Shown: positions 46,291 to 57,071, counted from the stretch's first letter. The stretch is 64,000 bases of DNA from Flavobacterium ranwuense (GCF_004349315.1 NZ_SMLH01000002.1:411156-475155), one strand, 5' to 3'. Translations and numbers: made by a program. Notes: generated by a model from the sequence alone, not told the origin.

Positions 46291-48891
46291 ATGGATTATT
46301 TTAAAAAACACAGTTGGCTTCATTTTGTAAAGATTATTATGCTGTTTGTTGCAGCAAATACCAATTCCCAGATTAAAAAAACAACATTGCCTGATAGTTT
46401 GTTCTCTACTTACTATCATCAGCGGGCTTCCCATTTTAGAACCCTTCCGATAACAAAAGATGATATTGTATTCTTAGGAAACAGCATTTCTGATGGAGCG
46501 GAATGGAGTGAATTATTTGCCGACAATCGCGTGAAAAACCGTGGAATAAGCGGTGATATAAGCGCCGGAGTCCTGAACCGAATCGATGAAATTATTATCA
46601 GGAAACCAGCAAAAGTTTTTTTGCTGATAGGAGTTAATGACTTGTCAAGAAGTACCGGAACCGATAGTATTTTTAAAAATATCACAAAAATTGCTTCCTA
46701 TTTAAAACAGGAATCTCCTTCGACAAAATTGTACGTGCAAAGTATATTGCCCGTAAATGATGTCTATAAAAAATTTGGAAGTCACACCAGTAAAGGAGAA
46801 CAAATAAGACAGCTAAATGCTAATCTAAAAAAGAATGCTGTGGCTTATCATTATACTTATATTGATTTGCACACTTCCTTTTGTGATGCCAATGGGAAGT
46901 TAATAAAAGGGTTTACCAATGACGGTTTGCACCTCAAGGGAGATGGTTATTTATTATGGAAGCATTTGGTTTACCCGTATGTTTTTGATCTGGAATCTAA
47001 ACCTTCTTTATTGCCAAAACCACAACAGCTGAAATGGAATGCTGGTGCTTTCCCATTGTCTGTTGCAACGACAATTCTTGTGGATAATCCTGCTTTAGTG
47101 AAGGACGCTTTGGTCTTGAAAAATGCTATGGAGCAAAAAGGACTGAATGTGAAATTAGCCGACAAAGTATCGGATGCAGCAAATTACATTCAGCTTCGTT
47201 TAGGGAATGTTAGTGCACCACAAAACCAATCCGAAGCCTACCATCTGGAAACAGCAACGGATAAAATAGTGCTTACTGCCAATACTTCTCAGGGAATTTT
47301 TAATGGTATTCAAACTTTATTGCAGTTAATGCGTGACAATGTTTTTGTGGATGCTTCTGAAATTACAGATTGGCCAGCCTTTGCGTGGCGTGGATTTATG
47401 GTTGATGTAGGAAGAAATTACCAGTCGGTTAAACTGTTGAAGCAACAGATTGATGTGATGGCAGGGTATAAGCTAAATATTTTTCACTTTCATCCTACCG
47501 AGGATATTGCCTGGCGTTTACAAAGCAAGCTATACCCACAGTTAACAGACCCAGAATATATGCTTCGTGATAAAGGCGAATATTATACGGAGAGCGATTT
47601 AAAAGAGCTAATTAAGTATTGTAAAGACCGATACATAACTTTAGTTCCGGAGATTGATATGCCGGGTCACAGTGGCGCATTCAAAAGAGCCATGGGAGTA
47701 GATATGCAAAGCGATGCGGGCTTAGAAATTGTAAAAAACATAATTAAGGAATTTTGCACCACCTATGATGTACCGTATTTGCATTTAGGTGCCGATGAAG
47801 TAAAAATTACGAATCAGAAATTTTTGCCCGAAGTTATTGCCTTAACAGAAAGTTTAGGTAAAAAAGTAATCGGATGGGAACCAGGCGGGAATTTTAGCGA
47901 TGGGGTAATTCGCCAGCTTTGGATGGAAGGTGCCACAAAGGTAAGTAAGAACAAAAACATAAAATATCTAGATTCAAGGCATTTGTATTTAAACCATATG
48001 GATCCCTTAGAAAGTGTAGTTACCATTTTTAATCGCCAAATATGCAATTTAACTGAAGGTAACGAAAATGCTTTGGGTGGTATTGTATGCGTATGGAATG
48101 ATAGGGCTGTAGCCAATGAAGAAGATGTTATGACAATGAATCCAGTTTATCCGGGCATGTTAACTTTTGCAGAACGCTCTTGGCAAGGTGGCGGTAATGC
48201 GGGTTGGACAGCAACCATTGGTCAACCGGAAACCGAAAGAGCCAAAGCCTTTATGGAGTTTGAAAACCGTTTGTTAGATCAAAAACAGCACTATTTTAAA
48301 GCCATGCCTTTTAATTATGTTAGGCAGGCTAATTTAGTTTGGGATATCTATGGACCTTTTGATAATAAAGGTGATTTAACCAAAGCTTTTGCCCCCGAAA
48401 AGGCAAAATTTAATGCATCAAAAGAAAAACCAATGTACAAAGCCACTGGCGGCACTTTAGTAATGAGACATTGGTGGGCACCGCAAATTTCGGGCGTTAT
48501 TGAGGAGCCAAAAGAAAACACCACTTGGTATGCCCAAACCCAAATTTGGAGTGATGAAGACAAACAGCAAGAATTTTGGATAGGTTTTAATAATTTATCC
48601 CGTTCCATGAACACCGATTCGCCAAATGCAGGTACTTGGAATAATTTAAAAAGTTTGGTTTGGGTAAATAATGGGTTGGTTAGTCCGCCAGTTTGGAAAC
48701 ATACCAACCAAAAAGGTAATTTAGAAATCCCCCTGATTGATGAAGGATACGAATTTAGAGAACCAACAAAAATTACTTTAAAAAAGGGATGGAATACAGT
48801 TAAAGTAAAACTGCCGGTAGGTTCATTTAAAGGCCTCAATTGGCAAAATCCAGTAAAGTGGATGTTCACTTTCGTTGAAGTAATTGAATAA
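46291..48891 (+). CDS. SGNH esterase-GH20 beta-N-acetylhexosaminidase fusion
   Basis: The 866-residue protein begins with a short signal-like hydrophobic segment (about 12-25). An SGNH hydrolase domain (about 30-235) follows, with GNSISDG (S65), GVND (N116) and DGLHL (D211, H214), so its catalytic residues are intact. A GH20b-type N-domain (about 240-365) and the GH20 barrel (about 366-690) carry the catalytic Asp-Glu pair D502-E503 in HLGADEV; a further domain runs to the end. The GH20 part removes terminal beta-GlcNAc or GalNAc. The esterase part could remove acetyl groups from the same chains. It starts a five-gene row ending at the terminator near 56.7 kb. Confidence 0.92.
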   Translation: MDYFKKHSWLHFVKIIMLFVAANTNSQIKKTTLPDSLFSTYYHQRASHFRTLPITKDDIVFLGNSISDGAEWSELFADNRVKNRGISGDISAGVLNRIDEIIIRKPAKVFLLIGVNDLSRSTGTDSIFKNITKIASYLKQESPSTKLYVQSILPVNDVYKKFGSHTSKGEQIRQLNANLKKNAVAYHYTYIDLHTSFCDANGKLIKGFTNDGLHLKGDGYLLWKHLVYPYVFDLESKPSLLPKPQQLKWNAGAFPLSVATTILVDNPALVKDALVLKNAMEQKGLNVKLADKVSDAANYIQLRLGNVSAPQNQSEAYHLETATDKIVLTANTSQGIFNGIQTLLQLMRDNVFVDASEITDWPAFAWRGFMVDVGRNYQSVKLLKQQIDVMAGYKLNIFHFHPTEDIAWRLQSKLYPQLTDPEYMLRDKGEYYTESDLKELIKYCKDRYITLVPEIDMPGHSGAFKRAMGVDMQSDAGLEIVKNIIKEFCTTYDVPYLHLGADEVKITNQKFLPEVIALTESLGKKVIGWEPGGNFSDGVIRQLWMEGATKVSKNKNIKYLDSRHLYLNHMDPLESVVTIFNRQICNLTEGNENALGGIVCVWNDRAVANEEDVMTMNPVYPGMLTFAERSWQGGGNAGWTATIGQPETERAKAFMEFENRLLDQKQHYFKAMPFNYVRQANLVWDIYGPFDNKGDLTKAFAPEKAKFNASKEKPMYKATGGTLVMRHWWAPQISGVIEEPKENTTWYAQTQIWSDEDKQQEFWIGFNNLSRSMNTDSPNAGTWNNLKSLVWVNNGLVSPPVWKHTNQKGNLEIPLIDEGYEFREPTKITLKKGWNTVKVKLPVGSFKGLNWQNPVKWMFTFVEVIE

Positions 48892-48981
48892 GAATCGTAG
48901 TAAAGCTTTTAACTGAGCGATTGGATTTTTTGAGTAAAAAGAATAAATTTAAAAGCTTTCAAAATAAAAAAATATTTTAAA

Positions 48982-50652
48982 ATGAAGAATATCTTTTTAC
49001 TGTTAGTCCTTTTTGTAGGTATAACTACAAAGGCACAAACCAAGCAACAAAGTCCGGCGTTTATCAGTTTTGTAAGCAGTAATGCCCGTTTTGCAAAAGA
49101 TGTAAAACCTACAATTTCTCAAATTAATACTTGGGGAACCACGGCTTGGAAAGGCGAAAAAATTCATACCCAAATTTTGGTTTGGGCCGATAAAGATATT
49201 GCTAAACTGACTGTTGGTATCAGTGATCTGAAAAATAATGCCGGAGCTCAGATTGCGAAAACCAACGCTAAAACCGGTTTTGTGCATTATGTTATTACCG
49301 ACGAATTTGGTGGAGGCTGCGGTTATCGAAAACCCGAAGATTTCAAATCCTCATTAGTGGCGGATCCTATTGATTGGGCATCTTCTGTTGCAGTGAAAAA
49401 AAAGGAATTACATCCAATTTGGTTGAGTATAAGCATTCCTGCTAACACAATTGCAGGGCAATACAAAGGAATAGTTACTATAAACGCAGGGAGAAAATAC
49501 AGCTTACCTATCGCCATAAATGTGCTCGAGCATACACTTCCAGCTGTTGATAAATGGAAATTTGATTTGGATCTTTGGCAACATCCCGCCGCCATCGCCA
49601 GAGTGCATAAAGTGGAATTATGGAGCAACGAACATTTTGAAAAAATGAGACCTTATTATACGATGCTTGCCAATGCAGGTCAAAAATGCATTACAACCAG
49701 TATCATGCAGGAACCATGGGGACATCAAACCTATGACGATTTTCCAAGCCTTATAAAATGGGTTAAGAAAAAAGATGGCAACTGGTATTATGATTACAGT
49801 TTATTTGATAAGTATGTTTCTTTTGTAATGAGTTGCGGGATTACCAAACGCATCAATTGTTACAGTATGGTGCCGTGGAAATTGTCTTTTCAATATTATG
49901 ACGAAAACCTTTTAAAAAATACCGAACTTGTGGCCAAAATTGGTTCTGAGGAATACAATCGTTTTTGGTCTTCTATGATAAAAGATTTTACAAAACATCT
50001 AAAAGAGAAAGGGTGGTTTGGTATCAGTACAATTGCCATGGACGAAAGACCAATGAAAGACATGCAGACGGTTATCAAATTATTGAAAGATATTGATCCG
50101 GATTGGAAAATTGCATTAGCTGGGAATTACCATCCTGAAATTGAGAAAGATATTTTTGATTATAGCGTTGCATCCCGATTTCAGTTTGATGCAGTGACTT
50201 TGAAAGAGCGTATCGCATTAGGAAAACCAAGCACATGGTACACTTGCTGCGAAGAAAACTATCCTAACGGTTTTACTTTTTCGCCACCTGTGGAGCACGT
50301 ATGGATGGGTTGGTACGCTGCCGCAAAAGGATTTACGGGGTATTTGCGTTGGGCTTATAACAGTTGGCCTCAAAATCCATTGACGGACAGTCGTTTTACG
50401 GCTTGGCCTGCTGGGGATACTTTTCAGGTATATCCTGGACCCATGACATCCATCCGTTTTGAAAAATTGATTGAAGGAATACAGGATTTCGAAAAAATAC
50501 ACATTCTTCAGGAAGGATTTAAACAATCAGGAAATCAGACGAAAATAGAAGAGCTGAATCAGCTGTTAAGTACTTTTGATTTGAAAATGTTAAAAGAGAT
50601 TCCTTCAGAAAAAACAATCGATGAAGCAAAATCAAAATTGAATAAATTCTAA
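48982..50652 (+). CDS. DUF4091 glycoside hydrolase-like protein (GH123-related)
   Basis: The 556-residue protein has a signal peptide (MKNIFLLLVLFVGITTKAQ), a beta-rich N-terminal domain (about 25-185), a TIM-barrel-like region (about 190-460) and a DUF4091 C-terminal part with GYLRWAYNSWPQNPL. An Asp-Glu pair (D354-E355 in IAMDERPM) stands where GH123 beta-N-acetylgalactosaminidases keep their substrate-assisted catalytic pair. Removal of beta-GalNAc is therefore plausible and would fit the neighbouring GH20, GH27 and GH95 enzymes. The assignment to GH123 proper is not certain. Confidence 0.7.
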   Translation: MKNIFLLLVLFVGITTKAQTKQQSPAFISFVSSNARFAKDVKPTISQINTWGTTAWKGEKIHTQILVWADKDIAKLTVGISDLKNNAGAQIAKTNAKTGFVHYVITDEFGGGCGYRKPEDFKSSLVADPIDWASSVAVKKKELHPIWLSISIPANTIAGQYKGIVTINAGRKYSLPIAINVLEHTLPAVDKWKFDLDLWQHPAAIARVHKVELWSNEHFEKMRPYYTMLANAGQKCITTSIMQEPWGHQTYDDFPSLIKWVKKKDGNWYYDYSLFDKYVSFVMSCGITKRINCYSMVPWKLSFQYYDENLLKNTELVAKIGSEEYNRFWSSMIKDFTKHLKEKGWFGISTIAMDERPMKDMQTVIKLLKDIDPDWKIALAGNYHPEIEKDIFDYSVASRFQFDAVTLKERIALGKPSTWYTCCEENYPNGFTFSPPVEHVWMGWYAAAKGFTGYLRWAYNSWPQNPLTDSRFTAWPAGDTFQVYPGPMTSIRFEKLIEGIQDFEKIHILQEGFKQSGNQTKIEELNQLLSTFDLKMLKEIPSEKTIDEAKSKLNKF

Positions 50653-50752
50653 TGACCTAAACCTTTCTTGGAGTCGAGAATGGACAGTTCATTTAGATAG
50701 GAGTGTTTATAAAATTCGGTCTCTATCTAATAAAAAACAAATAGTATAAGTA

Positions 50753-52003
50753 ATGAAAAAACAAATTATTGGCCTTTTTGTTCTGGCACTTTGCCTGACT
50801 AATGGAAATGTAGAAGCACAATCTAAATCAATTGACGGCACTTTATTGGCACCAACACCTCCAATGGGTTGGATGACCTGGAACTATTTTGCCGATAATA
50901 TTAATGAAAAAGACATTCGTGAAATGGCAGATGCTATGGTGAGCAGTGGTATGTTGAAGGCAGGCTACAATCACGTTTTCATTGATGATGGCTGGCAAGG
51001 TGGTCGTGATAAAAGAAACAACATGATTGGAGACCCTAAAAAATTTCCTTCGGGTATAAAAGCGCTTGCTGATTATGTGCACAGCAAAGGATTGAAATTA
51101 GGGATTTATTCGGATGCGGCACCGCTTACCTGCGCAGGTTATACCGCGAGTTTAAATTTTGAAGACCAAGATGCCAAAACTTTTGCCAGTTGGGATGTTG
51201 ACTATTTAAAATACGATTACTGTGGCGCTCCAGATGATATGGAAGTTGCCAAAACGCGTTACAAAAAAATAGCGGATGCTTTGCGCAAAAGCGGTCGTGA
51301 TATTGCCTTGGGAATTTGTGAATGGGGAGATCGCAAACCTTGGCTTTGGGCTGGACAAGTAGGAGGACAATTATGGCGCACTACGGCTGACGTAAGAGAT
51401 AAATGGAAAAGCCTCAAACCGGTGAAAAAGCAAAGCGAATTGCACGGAACCGGTGCCGGAATATTGGATATTGTTGATTACTCGCAGCAGTATGGTTCTT
51501 ATGCAGGTCCTGGACATTGGAATGATATGGATATGCTGGTTGTTGGGCTTTATGGTAAAAAAGGACCTTCAGGCGATTTAGGAGGTGTTGGTTGTACTGA
51601 TACGGAATACCAAAGCCAGATGAGTCTTTGGTCTATCATGAATTCACCATTGGCAGCGACCAATGACGTTCGGAATATGAATGCCGAAACCAAACGTATT
51701 TTATTAAATGATGAGGTAATTGCCATCAATCAGGATGCTTTGGGCAAACAGGCAGTTTGTAAAATCAAGAATGACACTTGGAGTGTATTTGTAAAGCCAT
51801 TGGCGAATGGTGATTTTGCCATTGCCATTTTAAACCGCACAGAAACGACTCAGAATTCAAAAATAAACTTTGCCGAATTGGGATTAAATGATACCTACGA
51901 AATCAAAGATTTGTGGGAACACAAAGTAATTGGTAAAGGCAAAAAATGGAATGGAAAAGTGCAACGCCATGAAACAAAGGTGTTTCGACTGAAAAAAATA
52001 TAA
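50753..52003 (+). CDS. GH27 alpha-galactosidase (or alpha-N-acetylgalactosaminidase)
   Basis: The 416-residue protein has a signal peptide (about 1-23) and the GH27 core beginning [10 protein letters not shown]. The nucleophile is D155 in YLKYDYC and the acid/base D213 in [19 protein letters not shown] is the usual substrate loop. The C-terminal ~90 residues form the beta-sandwich. It removes terminal alpha-galactose, such as the alpha-1,3-Gal cap of blood-group-B-like or fish mucin glycans. GH27 also includes alpha-GalNAc-ases, which cannot be excluded. Its stop is one base before the next ATG. Confidence 0.9.
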   Translation: MKKQIIGLFVLALCLTNGNVEAQSKSIDGTLLAPTPPMGWMTWNYFADNINEKDIREMADAMVSSGMLKAGYNHVFIDDGWQGGRDKRNNMIGDPKKFPSGIKALADYVHSKGLKLGIYSDAAPLTCAGYTASLNFEDQDAKTFASWDVDYLKYDYCGAPDDMEVAKTRYKKIADALRKSGRDIALGICEWGDRKPWLWAGQVGGQLWRTTADVRDKWKSLKPVKKQSELHGTGAGILDIVDYSQQYGSYAGPGHWNDMDMLVVGLYGKKGPSGDLGGVGCTDTEYQSQMSLWSIMNSPLAATNDVRNMNAETKRILLNDEVIAINQDALGKQAVCKIKNDTWSVFVKPLANGDFAIAILNRTETTQNSKINFAELGLNDTYEIKDLWEHKVIGKGKKWNGKVQRHETKVFRLKKI

Positions 52004-52004
52004 T

Positions 52005-54458
52005 ATGCTTACCAAAAACAAAGTCCTTCTATTTGTATCTTTTTTTGCGTCTGCATCTTGCCTTTTTGCACAAAGCGACCAAGAAATCAAGTTTGATGCA
52101 CCCGCGACTCATTTTACACAATCCATCCCTTTAGGGAATGGACGTTTGGGTGCCATGGTTTATGGCAATCCCACTAAAGAACGTATTGTTTTGAACGAAA
52201 ACTCGATGTGGTCGGGTGGTGTAGAAAATCCCAACAGAGACGATGCTTCGCAGCATTTACCAAAAATTCAACGTTTGTTGAAAGAAGGGAAAAATAAAGA
52301 AGCTCAAGAATTGTTGCAAAGCTATTTTGTCAGTGCCGGTAAAGGTTCTGGTTATGGAAATGGTGCACAAGTAAAGTTTGGTTGCTATCAGATTTTTGGG
52401 GATTTGTTGATTAACTGGAAAGATAGTGTAAGAGCGGTTTCTGATTATAAAAGGACTTTGCATCTGGATAAAGCCTTGGCTGTAACCGAATGGAAAAAGG
52501 GAGGCATAACTTTTAAAGAAGAAGTTTTGACTAGTGCACCGCAAAATACGATCATCATTCGCTTAAGCGCAAATAAAGCCAAATCCTTAAATTTTAAGGT
52601 GCTATTGAACAGAAAAGAAAATACAAAATTCTCTTCGAATAGGAACACCATTACCATGACCGGACAATTGCCGGGTGGCGATGGTGATTTGGGAATTCGT
52701 TTTGCAGGCTACACCAAAGTGATTGCTGTTGATGGAAAAGTGATGGCTCAAAATAATGGATTGACGATCGAAGGAGCAACAGAATGCATACTAATTTTCA
52801 GTGCCGCTACCGATTTAAACTGGCCCACTGTTGAAAAGCGAGGAACAGATCCCTTGCCTGTTGTACAGAAAGCAGTGAATGCCGCCAGTAAAATTTTGTG
52901 GACTGTTTTAAAAAATAAACATATTGCTGATTTTCAATCTTATTATAACCGTTGTAAAATACAGTTAACCGCCAAACAAAATGCAACTGTTGCAAACCTA
53001 TCTACTGCTGAACGTTTAGTGCGTTTTGCAAAAGGCGAAAGCGACGTGACCTTGCCGACATTGTATTTTAATTTCGGAAGGTATTTGTTGATTTCCTCTT
53101 CTCGTCCAGGTGGATTACCGGCTAACCTGCAAGGGCTTTGGGCTGAAGAATATCAAACACCCTGGAATGGTGATTATCATTTGAATATTAATTTGCAAAT
53201 GAATTATTGGCCTGCCGAGGCCACAAACCTGGCCGATTGTCATAAACCATTAGTTCAGTTTACGGAGCAATTGGTAAAACCAGGCGAAAAAACAGCCCAA
53301 GCGTATTACAACACTAAAGGCTGGGTGGCTCATGTAATTGCCAATCCTTGGAAATTTACGGCACCAGGCGAAGGCGCAGAATGGGGATCGACCTTATCAG
53401 GAGGAGCTTGGTTGTGCGAGCATTTGTGGCAACATTATTTATACAATCCCAATCAGGAGGTTCTAAAACAAATATATCCGGTTTTGAAAGGCGCTTCGGA
53501 GTTCTATAAAGGCATATTGATAGAAGATCCTAAAACGAAATGGTTGGTTACAGCACCATCGAATTCTCCTGAAAACTCGTATAAAACCGAGGATGGTTTT
53601 GTCGGGCAAACTACTATGGGACCTACAATGGATATGCAAATAGGAAGGGAATTATTTACCAATACCATCGTTGCAGCTAAACTATTGGGTTTGGATGCTG
53701 ATTTTGCAGCTACTTTAGAGCAATTAAAAAGCCGTTTGGCACCAAACCAAATCAGTACAAAGACGGGTGGAGTTCAAGAGTGGATCAAGGATTATGATGA
53801 AACGGAACCTACGCACCGTCACGTTTCACAACTGTATGGTTTGTATCCTTACGATGAAATTAATATTATAGAGACGCCTTTGATGGTTGATGCAGCCCGT
53901 AAAACTTTGTTGAGAAGAGGTGATGGCGGTACAGGATGGTCGAGAGCTTGGAAAATTAATTTTTGGGCCAGACTTGCTGATGGTGATCATGCTTGGAAAG
54001 TACTAAAAGGCTTGCTAGCACCGGCATTTGAAATAAAAGACGGAGTTTATAAAATGAAAGGTTCCGGCAGTTATCCTAATCTTTTCTGTGCGCATCCTCC
54101 ATTTCAAATCGATGGCAATTTTGGAGCAACTGCGGCAGTCGCAGAAATGCTTTTGCAAAGTAACGGCAATAATTCAGTGATTCGTTTTTTACCTGCTTTA
54201 CCTACGAATACTGATTGGAGTGAGGGAAATGTAAAAGGAATTCGTGCCAGAAATGGGTTTGAATTGAACTTTGACTGGGATAATCATAAATTAACAAAGG
54301 CCGAAATTATTTCTAAAACAGGAACAGAATGTTATGTGAATTTACCTGAAGGGATGAATGTTTATGATGCGAACGATAAAAAAGTAAATGTGAAATCCGC
54401 AGGGATAGATATAGTGATGTTTCCAACCCAGAAAGGAATTAAATACGAGATAAAATAA
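52005..54458 (+). CDS. GH95 alpha-L-fucosidase (1,2-alpha-type)
   Basis: The 817-residue protein has a signal peptide ending LFAQ and the GH95 N-terminal start [13 protein letters not shown]. The (alpha/alpha)6 barrel carries [14 protein letters not shown] (N394, N396), [10 protein letters not shown] (acid E523) and [12 protein letters not shown] (D703). These match the residues used by bifidobacterial AfcA. It removes terminal alpha-1,2-fucose from host glycans; some GH95 members prefer L-galactose. It is coupled to GH27 with a single base between the stop and start codons. No fucose catabolic genes are in the window. Confidence 0.92.
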   Translation: MLTKNKVLLFVSFFASASCLFAQSDQEIKFDAPATHFTQSIPLGNGRLGAMVYGNPTKERIVLNENSMWSGGVENPNRDDASQHLPKIQRLLKEGKNKEAQELLQSYFVSAGKGSGYGNGAQVKFGCYQIFGDLLINWKDSVRAVSDYKRTLHLDKALAVTEWKKGGITFKEEVLTSAPQNTIIIRLSANKAKSLNFKVLLNRKENTKFSSNRNTITMTGQLPGGDGDLGIRFAGYTKVIAVDGKVMAQNNGLTIEGATECILIFSAATDLNWPTVEKRGTDPLPVVQKAVNAASKILWTVLKNKHIADFQSYYNRCKIQLTAKQNATVANLSTAERLVRFAKGESDVTLPTLYFNFGRYLLISSSRPGGLPANLQGLWAEEYQTPWNGDYHLNINLQMNYWPAEATNLADCHKPLVQFTEQLVKPGEKTAQAYYNTKGWVAHVIANPWKFTAPGEGAEWGSTLSGGAWLCEHLWQHYLYNPNQEVLKQIYPVLKGASEFYKGILIEDPKTKWLVTAPSNSPENSYKTEDGFVGQTTMGPTMDMQIGRELFTNTIVAAKLLGLDADFAATLEQLKSRLAPNQISTKTGGVQEWIKDYDETEPTHRHVSQLYGLYPYDEINIIETPLMVDAARKTLLRRGDGGTGWSRAWKINFWARLADGDHAWKVLKGLLAPAFEIKDGVYKMKGSGSYPNLFCAHPPFQIDGNFGATAAVAEMLLQSNGNNSVIRFLPALPTNTDWSEGNVKGIRARNGFELNFDWDNHKLTKAEIISKTGTECYVNLPEGMNVYDANDKKVNVKSAGIDIVMFPTQKGIKYEIK

Positions 54459-54510
54459 AAACAAGTCCTGCATAAGTTTTAGAATTAACAAATTTATTAA
54501 ATACAGACCT

Positions 54511-56568
54511 ATGAATATGAAAACCAAATACCACTTAATTATTCTAATTTTCTTTTTTAGTTTATCCTCTTTTGCCCAAAGAGATACTATTCCATTAAAT
54601 AAAAACTGGCAATTCAAAATTGACAAAGTAGCCGAAGGTTTCGCAAAACAATGGTTTTCAAAAAACTGGACTGATGGTCGCGTAGTTACTATTCCGCATA
54701 CTTGGAATATCGAAAAGGAAAACGAAATGCACTACGGATGGGGTTGGTATCAGCAAAAACTATTTGTACCTGGAAAATGGAAAGGCAAACAATTGGTGTT
54801 GCAATTTGGAGCCATAAACCATACGTCAACCATTTATATTAATGGTAAAAAAGTGAAAGAAAATATTGGCGATGGTTTCAATAAATTCTTTATCAATTTA
54901 GACGGGTTGCTGAATTTTAATGCCGAAAATATCATTACCGTTGCCTGTAATAATGATTTTGGTAAAATGAAAGTTCCTTATACGAATTCATTCGATTGGC
55001 CAAATGACGGTGGAATAATAAGAGAAGTTGCCTTATTGGTCAGCAATCGTCCGGCAATGGCGTATGCACACATCACACCAAAATTGAATGTAGAAACTAA
55101 TCAAGGAGATGTGAAAATCAATATTGGTCTGCGCCAAACGGATGCAAATAAAAACCTGAAATTTAAAGTTCAAATCACCGAGGATAATCAAGCCACGCAC
55201 AATGTTGTTTTGCAAACTACCGTGAAAGCGGTTTGGGAAAATGGGGAAGCGATTTTAACCTTCAAATTGCCAAAAGTGAATGCCTGGCATTTTGATTTTC
55301 CAAATTTATACCGTGCCAATATTACCTTATTGAACGGGAATAAAGCAACTGATCAAATCAACAGTTCATTTGGCTTCCGCGAAATCAAGTTTGTGGGTAC
55401 TAAACTGCATTTGAACAATGAACCTATTAAAGTTATGGGGGTGGAGTGGACTGCGGGCTCAAATCCAAATTTCGGTTTTGCCGAAACAAAAGAAGAAATT
55501 ATCCGCCACGGTAAACTGATGAAAGATGTGAACTGTATTTTCAGTCGGGTGCATTTTCAGCAAGATGATGCATTTTATGATTTCTGTGACCGTAATGGTA
55601 TTATCATTCAGGAAGAAGTTCCTTTGTGGGGAGGTGATACGCCATCTGATGCATCTATCGAAAAAATTGCCCATAGTCAGTTGGAAACCATGATTGGAAA
55701 CCACTACAACCATCCCTCTATTTTTGCTTGGGGCGTGGGCAATGAGTTGCGAGGACGTGATGCAAATATGAAAAAAATGATTGAAGGATTGATTGCCAAA
55801 ACTCGTAAATTGGATGCGTCCCGTTTGGTTAGTTATGTAAGCAATACTTTAAACGAACAATATTATAATAATCCAAAATTCACACCTGATGCAGGAAGTC
55901 TGGGCGATTATATTATGATGAATGAATACGGTGGTAGTTGGTGGGATGTTCCAGTCGGAAAAATTAACCAGTATATGGATAGCGTGCACATGAGTTATCC
56001 CGATAAACCCTTTTTTATCTCGGAATTTGGTTTGTGTGAACCTAATTTTAAAGGCGGGGACGAACGCAGATTAGAAGACCTGGTTTACCACATGGCTATT
56101 TACGAAAGTAAACCCTATGTAGAAGGTGGAATCTATTTTGACTTGACTGATTATCGTACCCATTATGGAGGTGGTGAAGGCAAATTTAAACAACGCGTTC
56201 ATGGTATTTATGATATGTATGGTAAGCCAAAACCATCTATGAAAGTATTGAGAGAACAATCTTCGCCTGTAGAAGTTCAAAATACAAGTACTTGGAAAAA
56301 GGGAAAATTGACCTTGGCAATTTTTGGTAGTATCGGCTTACCACAGCATATTGTAAAGGGATATAAACTGTATTTATCCGATAAAACCGATAATTATGCC
56401 ACAACAAAAGCCTATGATTTACCAACCCTTAAACCGGGTGAAAGAGTAAACTTTGAAGTCGATGATTTTTACGATGGCAAAGGGATTATTACCATAGTCA
56501 GACCAACGGGCTATATTGCGACTCAGAAATCATTTTACCCTAATGAAGTTTTTGAAACTTTTAAATAA
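54511..56568 (+). CDS. GH2-family glycoside hydrolase (beta-galactosidase/beta-glucuronidase group)
   Basis: The 685-residue protein has a signal peptide ending SSFAQ, then the sugar-binding domain (about 25-180), an Ig-like domain (about 185-290) and the TIM barrel with acid/base E412 (WGVGNELRG) and nucleophile E505 (FISEFG). It is shorter than LacZ and lacks the C-terminal LacZ domains, as in many Bacteroidetes GH2 exo-enzymes. Substrate specificity among beta-galactose, glucuronic acid and mannose is undecided; beta-galactose fits the locus. It is the last intact gene of the GH20-DUF4091-GH27-GH95-GH2 row. Confidence 0.88.
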   Translation: MNMKTKYHLIILIFFFSLSSFAQRDTIPLNKNWQFKIDKVAEGFAKQWFSKNWTDGRVVTIPHTWNIEKENEMHYGWGWYQQKLFVPGKWKGKQLVLQFGAINHTSTIYINGKKVKENIGDGFNKFFINLDGLLNFNAENIITVACNNDFGKMKVPYTNSFDWPNDGGIIREVALLVSNRPAMAYAHITPKLNVETNQGDVKINIGLRQTDANKNLKFKVQITEDNQATHNVVLQTTVKAVWENGEAILTFKLPKVNAWHFDFPNLYRANITLLNGNKATDQINSSFGFREIKFVGTKLHLNNEPIKVMGVEWTAGSNPNFGFAETKEEIIRHGKLMKDVNCIFSRVHFQQDDAFYDFCDRNGIIIQEEVPLWGGDTPSDASIEKIAHSQLETMIGNHYNHPSIFAWGVGNELRGRDANMKKMIEGLIAKTRKLDASRLVSYVSNTLNEQYYNNPKFTPDAGSLGDYIMMNEYGGSWWDVPVGKINQYMDSVHMSYPDKPFFISEFGLCEPNFKGGDERRLEDLVYHMAIYESKPYVEGGIYFDLTDYRTHYGGGEGKFKQRVHGIYDMYGKPKPSMKVLREQSSPVEVQNTSTWKKGKLTLAIFGSIGLPQHIVKGYKLYLSDKTDNYATTKAYDLPTLKPGERVNFEVDDFYDGKGIITIVRPTGYIATQKSFYPNEVFETFK

Positions 56569-56576
56569 GTATTGAA

Positions 56577-56654
56577 ATGAAAATAAGGCTTGCCTTTTTA
56601 TAATTCTCATTAATTTTTGGATGGGTATCACAAGCACAACAAATTTTGGCTTAA
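56577..56654 (+). pseudogene. Signal-peptide relic with an internal stop at the end of the glycosidase row
   Basis: Eight bases after the GH2 stop, ATG starts a frame reading MKIRLAFL, stop, FSLIFGWVSQAQQILA, stop. Reading through the TAA at 56601-56603 gives a textbook Flavobacterium signal peptide ending in QAQQ. The frame then ends at 56654 right at the operon terminator. It looks like the stump of a further secreted enzyme gene whose body was deleted. Confidence 0.55.
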
Positions 56655-56657
56655 TAT

Positions 56658-56700
56658 AAGAAATCCCAAAATCTTTTTTAGATTTTGGGATTTCTTTTTT
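56658..56700 (+). terminator. Terminator of the right-arm glycosidase operon
   Basis: A perfect 17-bp stem (56658-56674 and 56680-56696) with a T5 loop is followed by a T tract to 56700. It marks the right edge of the glycan locus. Confidence 0.88.
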
Positions 56701-57071
56701 ACAGATTTTACATATTTGATATTGTGGTCAATATCACTGGAATTTGCAAAAGCACTAACTTATTGGTTTTTTATTAAATTAATTTTAATGAAAAATTAAA
56801 ATTAATTAATTTTTAGTAACTTTATGAAAAGAGCAACACGTACTTAATCTGACATAAGACTCTTTTAAACCGATTGTTTTTTTAATTCGACTGAACTCAT
56901 ATTTTTTAACATATGTTTGCCAAAATCAAAAATTAATGCTAAAAAAATACTCTATTGATGTTTTTCGAATGAATATTGATGAAATTTATTCTTTAATTGA
57001 AAATTGCATTCCTACTTCATCTGTATGTTTTTTTATGATACTTAAACAAAAAGTAGGATACCTTTACACAT
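56701..57071. other. AT-rich intergenic region
   Basis: No domain-bearing gene was found in this 371-bp stretch. A 54-codon frame (56936-57100) overlaps the start of the next fragment and has no recognizable feature. The region separates the glycan locus from the two-component genes. Confidence 0.4.

Noticed and set aside
48348..48869. 173-codon minus-strand frame opposite the GH20 gene
   Set aside because: It lies wholly within the GH20 coding sequence, which shows intact catalytic motifs and a normal length.
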